A DNA stretch of 36,828 nt from Pallidibacillus pasinlerensis (GCF_009996845.1 NZ_JAACYS010000023.1:1-36828); one strand, 5' to 3'. Counted from the first letter of the stretch, positions 19,046 to 27,238 are shown. Made by a program: numbers and translations. The notes: generated by a model from the letters alone, not told the origin.

Positions 19046-19696
19046 TTATTGAACAGTTATAGAATTCTTTAATTTTTCAAAGGTCTTTTCACCGATACCT
19101 GAAATATTCATTATATCTTCTATCATCTTAAAGGGTCCATTTGTTTCTCGATACTCAATAATAGCCTCTGCTTTACTCGGACCAATTCCGGGCAATGTTT
19201 GCAACAATGTCGAATCTGCTTGATTAATGTTTACCTTACCGTCAGAACTTGCCTCATTTCCTGACTGTTGTGGTTGAAAAAAACTTGCAACTTGATCCAT
19301 AACATTTGAATCTTCCCCTACTTTCGGAACATAAATTACCATTTCATCCGCTACTTTTTGAGATAAGTTTATTTTCGTTTGATCTGCATCATCTAAAAAA
19401 CCACCGGCACGATTAATTAAATCAATCACCCGCTCCCCTTCTTGAGCCGTGTAAACTCCTGGTTTTTGAACCGCTCCTTTTAAATCGACTTTTATTATAA
19501 TTGGTTGCTCCACAATTTTATCATCATTACTATCAACTTGTTGGCGAATTTCTTCTTCATTTTCTACAAATATTTCTTCCTCTAACATTTGAATCGTATC
19601 ATCCGGTGCATCATTTACTAAATAATAAATAAAAACCCCTAAAATAATGGCACCAATTAAAAAATATTGCTTTTTCTCCATAATCCATTGAATCAT
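19046..19696 (-). CDS. comEA: DNA receptor ComEA
   Basis: Membrane-anchored protein that binds double-stranded DNA at the cell surface and hands it to ComEC. I start it at the ATG at 19696 (MIQWIMEKKQ) because AAGGAG lies exactly 6 bases upstream. An in-frame ATG at 19714 is possible but has its AAAGGA 11 bases away. The 216 residues comprise a membrane anchor (about 12-27), an acidic linker, an SLBB/oligomerisation domain (about 67-124) and two helix-hairpin-helix motifs at the C-terminus (LQTLPGIGPSKA and IMNISGIGEKTF) that contact DNA. Heads the comEA-comEB-comEC set and is divergent from comER. Confidence 0.95.
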   Translation of the reverse strand: MIQWIMEKKQYFLIGAIILGVFIYYLVNDAPDDTIQMLEEEIFVENEEEIRQQVDSNDDKIVEQPIIIKVDLKGAVQKPGVYTAQEGERVIDLINRAGGFLDDADQTKINLSQKVADEMVIYVPKVGEDSNVMDQVASFFQPQQSGNEASSDGKVNINQADSTLLQTLPGIGPSKAEAIIEYRETNGPFKMIEDIMNISGIGEKTFEKLKNSITVQ

Positions 19697-19728
19697 TTTT
19701 TTCTCCTTAGTCATAATACATTCATTCC

Positions 19729-19748
19729 TTTCATAAAGTTATATGAAA
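19729..19748. promoter_or_regulatory. Inverted repeat between comEA and comER
   Basis: TTTCATA (19729-19735) and TATGAAA (19742-19748) are perfect 7-base arms with a 6-base spacer. They lie in the short divergent gap between comEA and comER and could be an operator serving both genes. No clear pair of ComK boxes (AAAA-N5-TTTT) is seen here. Confidence 0.4.
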
Positions 19749-19771
19749 TGCTTAGGAAAAGGAGGGAAAAA

Positions 19772-20605
19772 ATGCACATCGGAATTATTGGAACTGGAAA
19801 TATGGGAACAATCTTAACAGAAGCGATTATTGATAGCCAGGCTGCCCCTCAAGAGCATATACACATAACAAACCGAACGATTGAAAAAGCATTACAAATC
19901 AAAGCGAACTACCCGAACATTCATGTAGAAGAAACAGTTGAAGAAGTCGTCTCCAATAGTGAGATGATTTTTATTTGTGTAAAACCAATGGACATTTATC
20001 CCCTTCTCATTAAAACGAGCCACTTACTTAAAAAAGATAAATGCACTATATCTATTACAAGCCCCTTTTCTGTCGAACAATTAGAAAGCATTGTTCAATG
20101 TTCTTGTATGCGAGTAATTCCAAGTATTACAAATCGGGCTTTATCAGGTGTTTGTTTAGTAACATATGGGACTAACTGTTCGGATCATTGGAAACAGAAA
20201 GTTAATAGTTTTCTATCTTACATTGGAAACCCCATTGAAATTGAACAACAATACACGAGAGTGGCGTCCGATATTGTTAGCTGCGGACCAGCCTTTTTTA
20301 GTTTTTTAACGCAAAAATTTATTGATGCTGCTGTAAAAGAAACGGGAATAAATAAAGATCTTGCGACACAATTAGCACAAGAAATGCTAGTTGGCATGGG
20401 TACATTAATAAAAAAGGGACATTACTCTTTACCTACGTTACAGGAAAAGGTATGCGTAAAAGGAGGAGTGACAGGAAAAGGTATTGAGGTTTTAGATAAT
20501 AGTCAAATCGAAGATACATTTCGTACTGTATTTAATGTGACACAAAGGAAATTTGCTGAGGATCAAAAAATGATAAATAACCAATTTAATTTCTTTGGCA
20601 AATAA
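19772..20605 (+). CDS. comER: ComER, pyrroline-5-carboxylate reductase-like protein
   Basis: 277 residues from the ATG at 19772 with GGAGGG just upstream; the frame is open to 19667 but that extension runs back through the comEA region. The N-terminal Rossmann motif is MHIGIIGTGNMG, and the ProC-type C-terminal dimerisation block includes KGGVTGKGIEVLD. It resembles ProC but is a separate branch found next to comE in Bacilli. In B. subtilis it is divergent from comEA, as here, and is not needed for competence. Effects on sporulation and biofilm formation have been reported in relatives. Its substrate is unknown to me. Confidence 0.92.
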   Translation: MHIGIIGTGNMGTILTEAIIDSQAAPQEHIHITNRTIEKALQIKANYPNIHVEETVEEVVSNSEMIFICVKPMDIYPLLIKTSHLLKKDKCTISITSPFSVEQLESIVQCSCMRVIPSITNRALSGVCLVTYGTNCSDHWKQKVNSFLSYIGNPIEIEQQYTRVASDIVSCGPAFFSFLTQKFIDAAVKETGINKDLATQLAQEMLVGMGTLIKKGHYSLPTLQEKVCVKGGVTGKGIEVLDNSQIEDTFRTVFNVTQRKFAEDQKMINNQFNFFGK

Positions 20606-20620
20606 ATACATTCGACATAA

Positions 20621-20653
20621 ACCGAAAAAATCCTTCATTTTTTCGGTGTTTTA
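20621..20653 (+). terminator. Terminator of comER
   Basis: 11-base-pair perfect stem, ACCGAAAAAAT with ATTTTTTCGGT, 5-base loop, followed by GTTTTAT. Confidence 0.85.
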
Positions 20654-20670
20654 TATAAAACTTTTTTATT

Positions 20671-20730
20671 AAAAAAGGGTGACTTCACAACAATACAGTG
20701 CTAGAAGCGTATCGTGTGAGTCAACCCTTT
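20671..20730 (-). terminator. Terminator of the yqeG-yqeM operon
   Basis: Arms AAAGGG, TGACT and CACA (20674-20689) pair with TGTG, AGTCA and CCCTTT (20715-20730), with two single-base bulges and a 25-base loop. On the minus strand the stem ends in TTTTTT. Its first arm overlaps the yqeM stop codon. Confidence 0.7.
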
Positions 20731-21484
20731 ATTTTTTTAATGTAAAAAAGATACGTTCATGTTCATCATTAACACGTTCATCCGTAAAATCTCCGGTAAT
20801 TGCCAGCGTTTTAAAGCCTACTTTTTCTAACCACTCTTTATATTGAGATGGTTCAAACGTTCTTTGCTTATGTAATTCATCATAACGATCATATTGATTC
20901 GTTTCTTCGTCATAAACAAAGAACGTCAATTCATGTTCAACTGATAATTTATGTTCTCCCGGAAAACTATTCCAAATATAAGAGATTTCATCCCCATTAT
21001 AAGCAAAAGTATTATTCTTAAAAACACAATTCATTTTATATGGGGAATGGACATCAAATAAAAACAAGCCACCTTCTCGTAAAGCTCCGTAAACCCGCTC
21101 AAAAGTATTTCGAACTTGCTCTTCGCTCGTTAAATAATTTAATGAATCGCAAAATATGACAACCGCATCAAAGCCTTCCAGTCCATCTAACTGGGACATA
21201 TCCTGTAAATAAAAAGAAATTTGCAATCCTTTTTGGAAAGCTTTACTTTGAGCAACGGATAGCATTTCCTCGGAAAGGTCCACACCTACAACATCATATC
21301 CGCGTTCAAATAAACGCAGTGTAACCTCTCCAGTTCCACAGGCTAAGTCCATCACTTTTTTCGCTTCTGGAAGGTATTTATTTTTTTGTTGTTCGAAAAA
21401 ATTTAGCCACTGGTCATAAGGTGCCTCATCCATTAATTCATCGTATAGGGAAGAAAAATATTTATAACTCATTGGCGATTTCAC
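20729..21484 (-). CDS. yqeM: SAM-dependent methyltransferase YqeM
   Basis: Class I methyltransferase of unknown substrate. SAM motif I is DLACGTG (46-52), followed by GVDLSEEML and the later motifs CDSLNYLT and LFDVHSPYK. It has 251 residues from the GTG at 21484, which has GAGG about 9 bases upstream; the ATG at 21472 (MSYKYF) is an alternative. Its start overlaps the end of rsfS by 23 bases, implying coupled translation as the last gene of the yqeG operon. The neighbouring ribosome-assembly genes suggest, but do not show, an RNA or ribosomal-protein substrate. Confidence 0.9.
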   Translation of the reverse strand: MKSPMSYKYFSSLYDELMDEAPYDQWLNFFEQQKNKYLPEAKKVMDLACGTGEVTLRLFERGYDVVGVDLSEEMLSVAQSKAFQKGLQISFYLQDMSQLDGLEGFDAVVIFCDSLNYLTSEEQVRNTFERVYGALREGGLFLFDVHSPYKMNCVFKNNTFAYNGDEISYIWNSFPGEHKLSVEHELTFFVYDEETNQYDRYDELHKQRTFEPSQYKEWLEKVGFKTLAITGDFTDERVNDEHERIFFTLKK

Positions 21485-21824
21485 TTAACACATCCTCAGT
21501 AGGAGCGTCTCCCCATAACCGTTCTAAATTGTAATAGTTTCTTTCATCGCGATGGAATACATGAACGACTACATCACCTAAATCAACCAAAACCCAGCGA
21601 GCCTCATCAAAACCTTCCAGTCGCTTTACTTCATAACCATTTTCAACGGCTTGATCTTTAATTTCTCTTGCAATTGCCTGTACTTGTTTATCAGAATTAC
21701 CGTGACAAATAACAAAATAATCAGCAATCAAGGAAATGCCTTTCATATTTAATGTAATGATGTCCTCTGCCTTTTTGTCATCCGCTGCTTTTACAGCTGT
21801 TAATAACAGTTCGCGATTGGTCAT
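21462..21824 (-). CDS. rsfS: Ribosome silencing factor RsfS
   Basis: Binds ribosomal protein L14 and blocks joining of the subunits, saving energy in starvation. It has 120 residues, normal for the family (B. subtilis YqeL). The conserved blocks are DIITLNMKGISLIADYFVICHGNS, ARWVLVDLGDVVVHVFH-type and YYNLERLWGDAP. The ATG has AAGGAGG unusually far upstream, about 13 bases. It lies 8 bases past yqeK and overlaps yqeM. Confidence 0.96.
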   Translation of the reverse strand: MTNRELLLTAVKAADDKKAEDIITLNMKGISLIADYFVICHGNSDKQVQAIAREIKDQAVENGYEVKRLEGFDEARWVLVDLGDVVVHVFHRDERNYYNLERLWGDAPTEDVLSEIANEL

Positions 21825-21832
21825 ATACTGTT

Positions 21833-22399
21833 TTATTCCTCCTTCATTTTAATAAAATAATTATATGTATAAAGTGTATCTGGATAAATTGTAGCATTTT
21901 TCTTTGTTAAATATATGATGGTATTTTTCAAAGATTGTAAAATCGCTCCATCTAAATTTGTTTTAACGAGATCTCGTACTTGTTCTACTCCAGGAAAATT
22001 GCGATTTGGTTCAATATAGTCAGCGATAAAAATAATTTTTTCTAGCAATGTCATATTTGGACGTCCTGTTGTATGATAGGTTATTGCATTTAAAATATCT
22101 ACATCTTCAATCCCCACTTCAGTTTTGACTAGATAGGAGCCAACGGGGGCATGCCATAATTCAGGATGGAAATCCAGTAATTCCTTTGGCATCTTTTGTT
22201 CTATTATTATGCTTTTCATCTCATTTTCGGGACGGTATTTGGCATAATCATGAAAAATTGCAGCCAATTCTGCTTTTTTTTCATCATAACCGTATTTTTT
22301 GGCTAAATCAACCGCTGTCTCCATTACACCAATCGTATGTATATATCGCTTTTCTGTCAAATGTGGCTTCACAATGGACAAAGCTTTATCTTTTTCCAT
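21833..22399 (-). CDS. yqeK: HD-domain phosphohydrolase YqeK (Ap4A hydrolase family)
   Basis: HD-superfamily metal-dependent hydrolase; members of the YqeK family cleave diadenosine tetraphosphate symmetrically to ADP. The start is the ATG at 22399 (MEKDKALSIV) with GAGGAG about 10 bases upstream, giving 188 residues. The metal ligands are seen at H21, H50-D51 (AAIFHDYAKYRP), and the further LWHAPVGSYL and ITYHTTGRPNMTLLEK blocks. It overlaps the end of nadD by 14 bases; nadD-yqeK is a very stable gene pair in Firmicutes. Confidence 0.94.
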   Translation of the reverse strand: MEKDKALSIVKPHLTEKRYIHTIGVMETAVDLAKKYGYDEKKAELAAIFHDYAKYRPENEMKSIIIEQKMPKELLDFHPELWHAPVGSYLVKTEVGIEDVDILNAITYHTTGRPNMTLLEKIIFIADYIEPNRNFPGVEQVRDLVKTNLDGAILQSLKNTIIYLTKKNATIYPDTLYTYNYFIKMKEE

Positions 22400-22958
22400 A
22401 CAAACCATTCTCCTCAATATATTGAATTATACGATCTTTCAATAAGTACTTCACCGATTCCCCGTTTCCAATTTTTTGTCGGATGACAGAAGAAGATAAA
22501 TGAATTTCTGGTATATCAACAAATTTTACAGGATATTCTGTTTTTCCCTCATAGGTTGGGCGGTGGACAGCAATAAATTGAACGATTTCCATTAATTCAT
22601 CGATCCTATGCCATTTTGGTAAATAATCGACCATATCTCCACCAATTAAAAAAAAGAATTGATGATCAGGTTCCTTTTCTTTCAAGATTACCATCGTATC
22701 ATATGTATATGACTTTTCCTTCCGTTCTAATTCAATTGTTTCGATTTTAAACCGATCATGACCCTCAATTGCTAATTCCAACATATGTAAACGGTCTTTA
22801 ACGGTCGTATTTGTTTGTTTTTCTTTATGTGGCGGGATGTAATTTGGCATAAAACGAATTTCATCTAAACCACAATGATGAAGGACTTGATCGGCGATGA
22901 TTAAATGTCCGATATGGGGCGGGTCAAAAGTTCCACCTAATATCCCAATTTTTTTCAT
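22386..22958 (-). CDS. nadD: Nicotinate-nucleotide adenylyltransferase NadD
   Basis: Makes deamido-NAD from nicotinate mononucleotide and ATP, the penultimate step of NAD synthesis. It has 190 residues from the ATG at 22958, with AGGA 8 bases upstream. The open frame reaches 23045, but that extension overlaps yhbY and has no similarity. The nucleotidyl-transferase signature GGTFDPPHIGH (8-18) is intact, as is the C-terminal LSSSVIRQKI motif (the ISSTxIR type). Member of the yqeG operon, between yhbY and yqeK. Confidence 0.97.
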   Translation of the reverse strand: MKKIGILGGTFDPPHIGHLIIADQVLHHCGLDEIRFMPNYIPPHKEKQTNTTVKDRLHMLELAIEGHDRFKIETIELERKEKSYTYDTMVILKEKEPDHQFFFLIGGDMVDYLPKWHRIDELMEIVQFIAVHRPTYEGKTEYPVKFVDIPEIHLSSSVIRQKIGNGESVKYLLKDRIIQYIEENGLYGKR

Positions 22959-22971
22959 ATTAACCATCCTA

Positions 22972-23262
22972 TTATGGTAATTCGATTGTTTTGTTTTCTT
23001 TCGATTCTTTATATAAAACGATTGTGTTACCGATAATTTGTACAAGCTCTGCCTTCGTACCTTGGATTAATTTTTCTGCAACAGTTGCTTTATCTTCTTC
23101 GCAGTTTTGTAAAACACTCACTTTTAAAAGCTCCCGTGCTTCAAGGGCATCTGCAATTTGCCCAATCATATTTTCATTGACGCCACCTTTTCCGACTTGA
23201 AAAATCGGGTTTAAATGATGTGCGAGTGATCGTAAATATCGTTTTTGTTTACCTGTTAACAT
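22972..23262 (-). CDS. yhbY: RNA-binding CRM-domain protein YhbY (YqeI)
   Basis: 96-residue single CRM (KH-like) domain protein associated with pre-50S particles and ribosome assembly. The family hallmark GKGGVNENM is present (about 24-32), as is the start LTGKQKRYLRSLAHHLNP. GGAG is 9 bases upstream of the ATG. It begins 1 base past the aroE stop and ends 13 bases before nadD. Confidence 0.96.
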   Translation of the reverse strand: MLTGKQKRYLRSLAHHLNPIFQVGKGGVNENMIGQIADALEARELLKVSVLQNCEEDKATVAEKLIQGTKAELVQIIGNTIVLYKESKENKTIELP

Positions 23263-23263
23263 T

Positions 23264-24103
23264 TTATCTTACTCCTTCTAGTTGTTTCAACATTAACTCT
23301 CTTGCTGTATCGATTGGCGGCCGTTTATTCGTCCAAATTTCAAAAGCTAGGGCTGCTTGATATAATAACATATTTACTCCATTGAACGTTAAAGCACCTT
23401 TTTCTTTTGCTTCTTGTAAAAACTTCGTCTCATTCGGTGTATAAATGATATCTGAAGCTATCTTCCCATTACCTTGTAAATTTTCTAATGAAATAGGAGA
23501 GGCGTTCGTATTAGGTGACATGCCAACAGAAGTTGTTTGTATTAAAATATCAAATTCATTAATTTTTCCTTCCACTTCTGGTAAAGAGTAAACACGACTT
23601 TCTTCACCTAAAATACGATTAGACGCTTTAATGAGTTCCTCAGCCTTATTTAACGAACGATTACAAATATCAATTGATTTCACATTATTATTCACTAAGG
23701 CATAATAAATCGCTTTAGCAGCCCCACCTGCGCCAATAATAAGTGTTTTTTTATTATGGAAAGTTGGGTCTTTTTGTTTTAAGGAAAGGATATAACCTTC
23801 TGCATCCGTGTTATAACCAATTAATTTTCCTTTTTCAACTTTTACTGTATTCACAGCGCCAATTTTTCGGGCCGTTTCATCGATTTCATCCAATAAAGGA
23901 ATAATATCCTCCTTATGGGGAACTGTGACGTTAAACCCTGAAACCCCAATATTAAGTAACTTCTTAACACCTTCATTTAACATGCCCTTTTTTATATAGA
24001 ATTTTTTATATTTCCCTTGAACTCCTGTTATACGAAAAAATTCTTCATGTATAACAGGTGATAAAGAATGTTCAACTGGATCGCCAATAACACCTAATAA
24101 CAA
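23264..24103 (-). CDS. aroE: Shikimate dehydrogenase AroE
   Basis: NADPH-dependent reduction of 3-dehydroshikimate to shikimate in aromatic amino acid synthesis. It has 279 residues from a TTG start (24103) with AGGAG 6 bases upstream. Substrate-binding SLSP (13-16), catalytic K64 in NVTVPHK, N85 and D100 (GYNTDAEG) are all present, with the nucleotide motif GAGGAA (124-129). Between yqeH (29-base gap) and yhbY (1-base gap). Placement of this biosynthetic gene among ribosome-assembly genes is conserved in Bacilli. Confidence 0.97.
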   Translation of the reverse strand: MLLGVIGDPVEHSLSPVIHEEFFRITGVQGKYKKFYIKKGMLNEGVKKLLNIGVSGFNVTVPHKEDIIPLLDEIDETARKIGAVNTVKVEKGKLIGYNTDAEGYILSLKQKDPTFHNKKTLIIGAGGAAKAIYYALVNNNVKSIDICNRSLNKAEELIKASNRILGEESRVYSLPEVEGKINEFDILIQTTSVGMSPNTNASPISLENLQGNGKIASDIIYTPNETKFLQEAKEKGALTFNGVNMLLYQAALAFEIWTNKRPPIDTARELMLKQLEGVR

Positions 24104-24132
24104 ACGAATCTCCTCCCCTATTTAGTTATAAA

Positions 24133-25242
24133 TTAAATAAGTGAATCTCGAACAAATACTTTTACCCCCTTCGGTACATATGCAGCGACTACTACTCCAC
24201 CTTCTGGTATCATCACCCAACCTAGACCTGAAAAGACAATATCTTTCTTTCCTTCTCTAATAGAAAATTCTTGTCGGACAAGTTCAGGGAAATTTCCTAA
24301 TTCATCTTTTCTTGGCGGACTCAGCATTTCCCCAACATGGGTTTCATATAAATCATCAGCCTTTTCTAACTTCGTCCGATGAATATGCAATTCATTTGAT
24401 AAATAACATACAAAGGATGAACGTTCACCTTTAATAAAATCAAATCGAGCAAGACCACCAAAGAATAGTGTTTGTTGTTCGTTAAGTTGGTATACTTTCG
24501 GTTTAATCTCTTTTTTTGGTGTAATTACTTTTAAATCTTTTTTATTAACGAAATGGGCCATTTGGTGATGGTTAATAATTCCTGGTGTATCATAGATTGC
24601 TTGTCCATCATCTAATGGAATTTCAATCATATCGAGCGTTGTACCTGGAAAATAAGATGTTGTAATAATATCATATTCTCCAGTCACTTCTTTAATAATT
24701 CGATTAATAAACGTTGATTTTCCGACATTTGTACAGCCAATCACATATACATCTTGATCGTTACGGTATTGTTCAATTAAGTCCATTACTTCTTTAATAT
24801 GGATTCCCTTTTCAGCACTTACTAAGGCAACATCAATAGGTTTTAAACCTAATTCTCGTGCTTGCTGCCTTAACCAATGTTTCATTCGGTTATGTTTAAC
24901 TGACTTCGGCAATAAGTCGACTTTATTTCCGACTAAAAGGACATCATTCCCACCAGTAAAGCGATGGATACCTGGTAGCCAACTACCGTTAAAATCAAAA
25001 ATATCAACGATTTTAACGATTAATCCTTTTGCTTCGCCAACTCCATTTAAAATTTTTAAAAAATCATCATCTGTAAGTTCAACGTCTTGGACTTCATTAT
25101 AATGTTTTAGACGAAAACAACGGCGACAAATAACTTCTTCCTTATCTAATGAGGATTTTGGCGCATAACCTAGTTTTGATGGATCTTCCGTTTGGATTGT
25201 TGCACCACAACCAATACAAATAATTTTCTCATCATTTTCCAC
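24133..25242 (-). CDS. yqeH: Circularly permuted GTPase YqeH
   Basis: GTPase needed for 30S subunit assembly. It has 369 residues. The N-terminal treble-clef zinc finger uses C9, C12, C39 and C42. The G motifs then occur in permuted order: NKVD (106-109, G4), then P-loop GCTNVGKST (169-177, G1), then DTPG (218-221, G3), which defines the YlqF/YqeH class. A C-terminal RNA-binding domain follows. The GTG start (25242) has GGAGGG upstream and overlaps the end of yqeG by 11 bases. Confidence 0.97.
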   Translation of the reverse strand: MENDEKIICIGCGATIQTEDPSKLGYAPKSSLDKEEVICRRCFRLKHYNEVQDVELTDDDFLKILNGVGEAKGLIVKIVDIFDFNGSWLPGIHRFTGGNDVLLVGNKVDLLPKSVKHNRMKHWLRQQARELGLKPIDVALVSAEKGIHIKEVMDLIEQYRNDQDVYVIGCTNVGKSTFINRIIKEVTGEYDIITTSYFPGTTLDMIEIPLDDGQAIYDTPGIINHHQMAHFVNKKDLKVITPKKEIKPKVYQLNEQQTLFFGGLARFDFIKGERSSFVCYLSNELHIHRTKLEKADDLYETHVGEMLSPPRKDELGNFPELVRQEFSIREGKKDIVFSGLGWVMIPEGGVVVAAYVPKGVKVFVRDSLI

Positions 25243-25762
25243 TACGCTGTCCCTCCCATTCTAGCAAGCCTTTTTTGTTAAACCATTTTAAGATGCGTCG
25301 TTCAATCATTCGATTAAACTTTGTAATCGTACTATCTGTATGTGTTACGGGGACGACAAGCACTGTATGAAAACCGGCCCTATTTCCACCTAATACATCC
25401 GTTAACAATTGATCGCCTACAACAATCGTTTCGTCTTTTGGTAGTCCCAACATTTGTAAAGCTTGTTTATATGCTTTTATCCGCGGTTTCCTTGCATTAA
25501 AAATATACGGAATGTTTAATGGTTGTGAAAACTTATTTACACGTGTTTCATTATTATTTGATACAATAACGACCTTAATCCCGTGTTTTTTTAAGATTGA
25601 GAACCATTCTACTAGCTCAGGTGTAGCTAGTGGCCTGTCCCATTCTACTAAAGTGTTATCTAAATCTGTAATAATCCCTTTAATATCACGTTCTTTTAAA
25701 AATTCCGGCGTAATCTCAAAGATATTTTTCACATAGTCATTTGGTAAAAATTTTTTTAACAT
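25232..25762 (-). CDS. yqeG: HAD-family phosphatase YqeG
   Basis: HAD superfamily hydrolase, subfamily IIIA, of 176 residues. The nucleophile motif is D33-L-D35-NTLVEW, followed by VVIVSNNNE (motif II), the lysine in ARKPRIKAYKQ (motif III) and VVGDQLLTDVLGGNRAG (motif IV), so the catalytic set is complete. Its physiological substrate is unknown; relatives act on phosphatidylglycerophosphate in plants. First gene of the eight-gene operon running to yqeM, with a good sigma-A promoter 33 bases upstream. Confidence 0.94.
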   Translation of the reverse strand: MLKKFLPNDYVKNIFEITPEFLKERDIKGIITDLDNTLVEWDRPLATPELVEWFSILKKHGIKVVIVSNNNETRVNKFSQPLNIPYIFNARKPRIKAYKQALQMLGLPKDETIVVGDQLLTDVLGGNRAGFHTVLVVPVTHTDSTITKFNRMIERRILKWFNKKGLLEWEGQRSGK

Positions 25763-25794
25763 GTTGCACCTCTATAAATTATTCAACGTCATTC

Positions 25795-25823
25795 ATCATA
25801 CTGAAAAAAGACAACTTTTTCAA
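25795..25823 (-). promoter_or_regulatory. Sigma-A promoter of the yqeG operon
   Basis: On the minus strand TTGAAA (25823-25818), 17-base spacer, TATGAT (25800-25795). Confidence 0.7.
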
Positions 25824-25995
25824 AGGTTTCTTCGTTATATAACACTATATTATTTTTATTCGATCATTTCATCAAGGTTATGTAGTAAATGCAGCAAAAT
25901 ATTAGCGAATGCAAAAACTTTACGATTCGACATAAGCACCAACGAATTGACACAATCGAAAAAACTTTTCGACAAATTCGGTCATTTTCTACAGT

Positions 25996-26094
25996 TGTGG
26001 ATTACTTTATGCACATTTTACACATTGATATAATACACTTTTTGACATTTTTTAACAACATTTCCACAAGTTATCCACCTCCTTTTGTGGATAA
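25996..26094. promoter_or_regulatory. DnaA-box cluster upstream of sda
   Basis: Boxes against TTATNCACA: TTATGCACA (26007-26015, plus, exact), TTATCCACA (26094-26086, minus, exact), TTATCCACC (26071-26079, one mismatch), TAATCCACA (26004-25996, minus, one mismatch), TTTTACACA (26016-26024, one mismatch) and ATTTCCACA (26060-26068, two mismatches). In B. subtilis DnaA binds near yqeG/sda and activates sda. The 450-base yqeG-sda gap otherwise holds the yqeG promoter; the ORFs across it look spurious. Confidence 0.85.
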
Positions 26095-26213
26095 CCGGAA
26101 CAGTTGTTCTATTTTTATATATTTGTTAAAGTTAAGAATGAAAAAACACAAAAGATAATTATATGTTTGTATCTAAAAAAATATTCAGGAGGTGAAGGTG
26201 AAAGCCGAAAAAA

Positions 26214-26354
26214 ATGGAAAAACTATCAGATGAATTATTAATTGAGTCATACTTTAAAGCTATCGAATTGAAATTATCTCCTGAGTTTATTCGCCTCATC
26301 GAAAAAGAAATCGAACGTCGATCCATTACCCACAAAATAAAAACTTTTTCTTAA
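26214..26354 (+). CDS. sda: Sporulation checkpoint inhibitor Sda
   Basis: 46-residue antikinase that binds KinA (and KinB) and blocks the phosphorelay to Spo0A when replication is stalled or newly begun. The sequence starts [19 protein letters not shown] and ends in a second helix with [10 protein letters not shown], matching B. subtilis Sda along its whole length as a helical hairpin. The translation start is odd. The only strong Shine-Dalgarno site, AGGAGG (26187-26192), is 21 bases from this ATG and is instead placed for a GTG at 26198 in another frame. An A7 run (26208-26214) lies between. The frame just upstream of the ATG is closed by TGA at 26199-26201. Confidence 0.93.
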   Translation: MEKLSDELLIESYFKAIELKLSPEFIRLIEKEIERRSITHKIKTFS

Positions 26355-26381
26355 TAAAAATTTTCCCGTATTTTTTGAACA

Positions 26382-26423
26382 GGCTGATCCTCACCGTTAT
26401 AAAGGACAGCCCTTTATTTTTTT
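26382..26423 (+). terminator. Probable terminator of sda
   Basis: GGCTG (26382-26386) can pair with CAGCC (26407-26411), or a short AAAGG/CCTTT hairpin (26401-26415) forms instead. Either is followed by ATTTTTTT. Confidence 0.55.
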
Positions 26424-26459
26424 CTATAAAAAAATAGAAAGTAAAACAAATTGTTCTAC
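26424..26459 (-). terminator. Probable terminator of sigK
   Basis: GTAAAACAA with TTGTTCTAC (26441-26459) forms a short stem with one wobble pair. It is followed on the minus strand by TTTCTATTTTTTT. It lies 16 bases past the sigK stop. Confidence 0.5.
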
Positions 26460-26474
26460 TCTCCATTAATCAAA

Positions 26475-27194
26475 TTAACTACTATTATTCTTTTTCTCCC
26501 GTTCTGCACGATAAAATTCATGGAACATTTTCATCAACGCTCGCTTTTCAATGCGTGAAACATAACTTCTCGATATTCCTAACTCTTTAGCCAATTCTCT
26601 TTGCGTTTTTTCTTTTTGCATTCCTAAACCGAACCGACCAATAATTACTTCTTTTTCCCGTTTATCTAACACATTAATATACTTTTTAACCTTTTCCAAT
26701 TCCATGTTTAATTGAATTGTATCGATTACATCTTCTGAATCGGATTTTAAAACATCAATTAAACTAATTTCATTTCCCTCTTTATCTTGACCAATTGGGT
26801 CATGTAAAGAAACATCTTTTTTCGTCTTTTTAAGCGCTCTTAAATGCATTAATATTTCATTTTCTATACATCGTGCTGCGTATGTAGCTAGTTTTGTTCC
26901 TTTACCTTCTGAAAAGCTTTCAATTGCCTTAATTAAACCAATCGTTCCAATGGAAATTAAATCCTCTTGATCCTCACCTGTATTTTCAAACTTTTTCACG
27001 ATATGGGCAACTAAACGTAAATTATGTTCAATTAATAAATTTCGAGCTTCCGGGTCCCCTTCAGCCATCCGTTTTAAATATTTTTTCTCATCTTCGGGTG
27101 AAAGCGGTTGGGGAAAGGCGTTATTTTTAACATACGAGACTAAAAATACGAGTTCTTTAAAAAACAACGTTATTGCTGATAAAAGTCCAGACAC
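26475..27194 (-). CDS. sigK: RNA polymerase sporulation sigma factor sigma-K (pro-form)
   Basis: Late mother-cell sigma factor controlling coat and lysis genes. 239 residues from the GTG at 27194, with GGAGG about 9 bases upstream. The first 20 residues form the pro-sequence (ending ELVFLVS before [12 protein letters not shown]), the site cut by the SpoIVFB membrane protease. Region 2 ([20 protein letters not shown]...) and the region 4 helix-turn-helix ([21 protein letters not shown]) are complete. The gene is continuous, not split into spoIVCB and spoIIIC by a skin element as in B. subtilis 168. An upstream in-frame ATG (27224) is rejected because the ribosome-binding site lies downstream of it. 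Confidence 0.97.
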   Translation of the reverse strand: MSGLLSAITLFFKELVFLVSYVKNNAFPQPLSPEDEKKYLKRMAEGDPEARNLLIEHNLRLVAHIVKKFENTGEDQEDLISIGTIGLIKAIESFSEGKGTKLATYAARCIENEILMHLRALKKTKKDVSLHDPIGQDKEGNEISLIDVLKSDSEDVIDTIQLNMELEKVKKYINVLDKREKEVIIGRFGLGMQKEKTQRELAKELGISRSYVSRIEKRALMKMFHEFYRAEREKKNNSS

Positions 27195-27238
27195 ATGTAC
27201 ACACCTCCATAGGAATATCCGCAAATGCCTATAAACTA

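Noticed and set aside
25761-26158. Plus-strand ORFs between yqeG and sda
   Set aside because: They run through the yqeG promoter and the DnaA-box cluster, lack ribosome-binding sites, and resemble no family.
26475-27194. Possible skin-type interruption or truncation of sigK
   Set aside because: The frame is continuous with pro-sequence, region 2 and region 4 all present.
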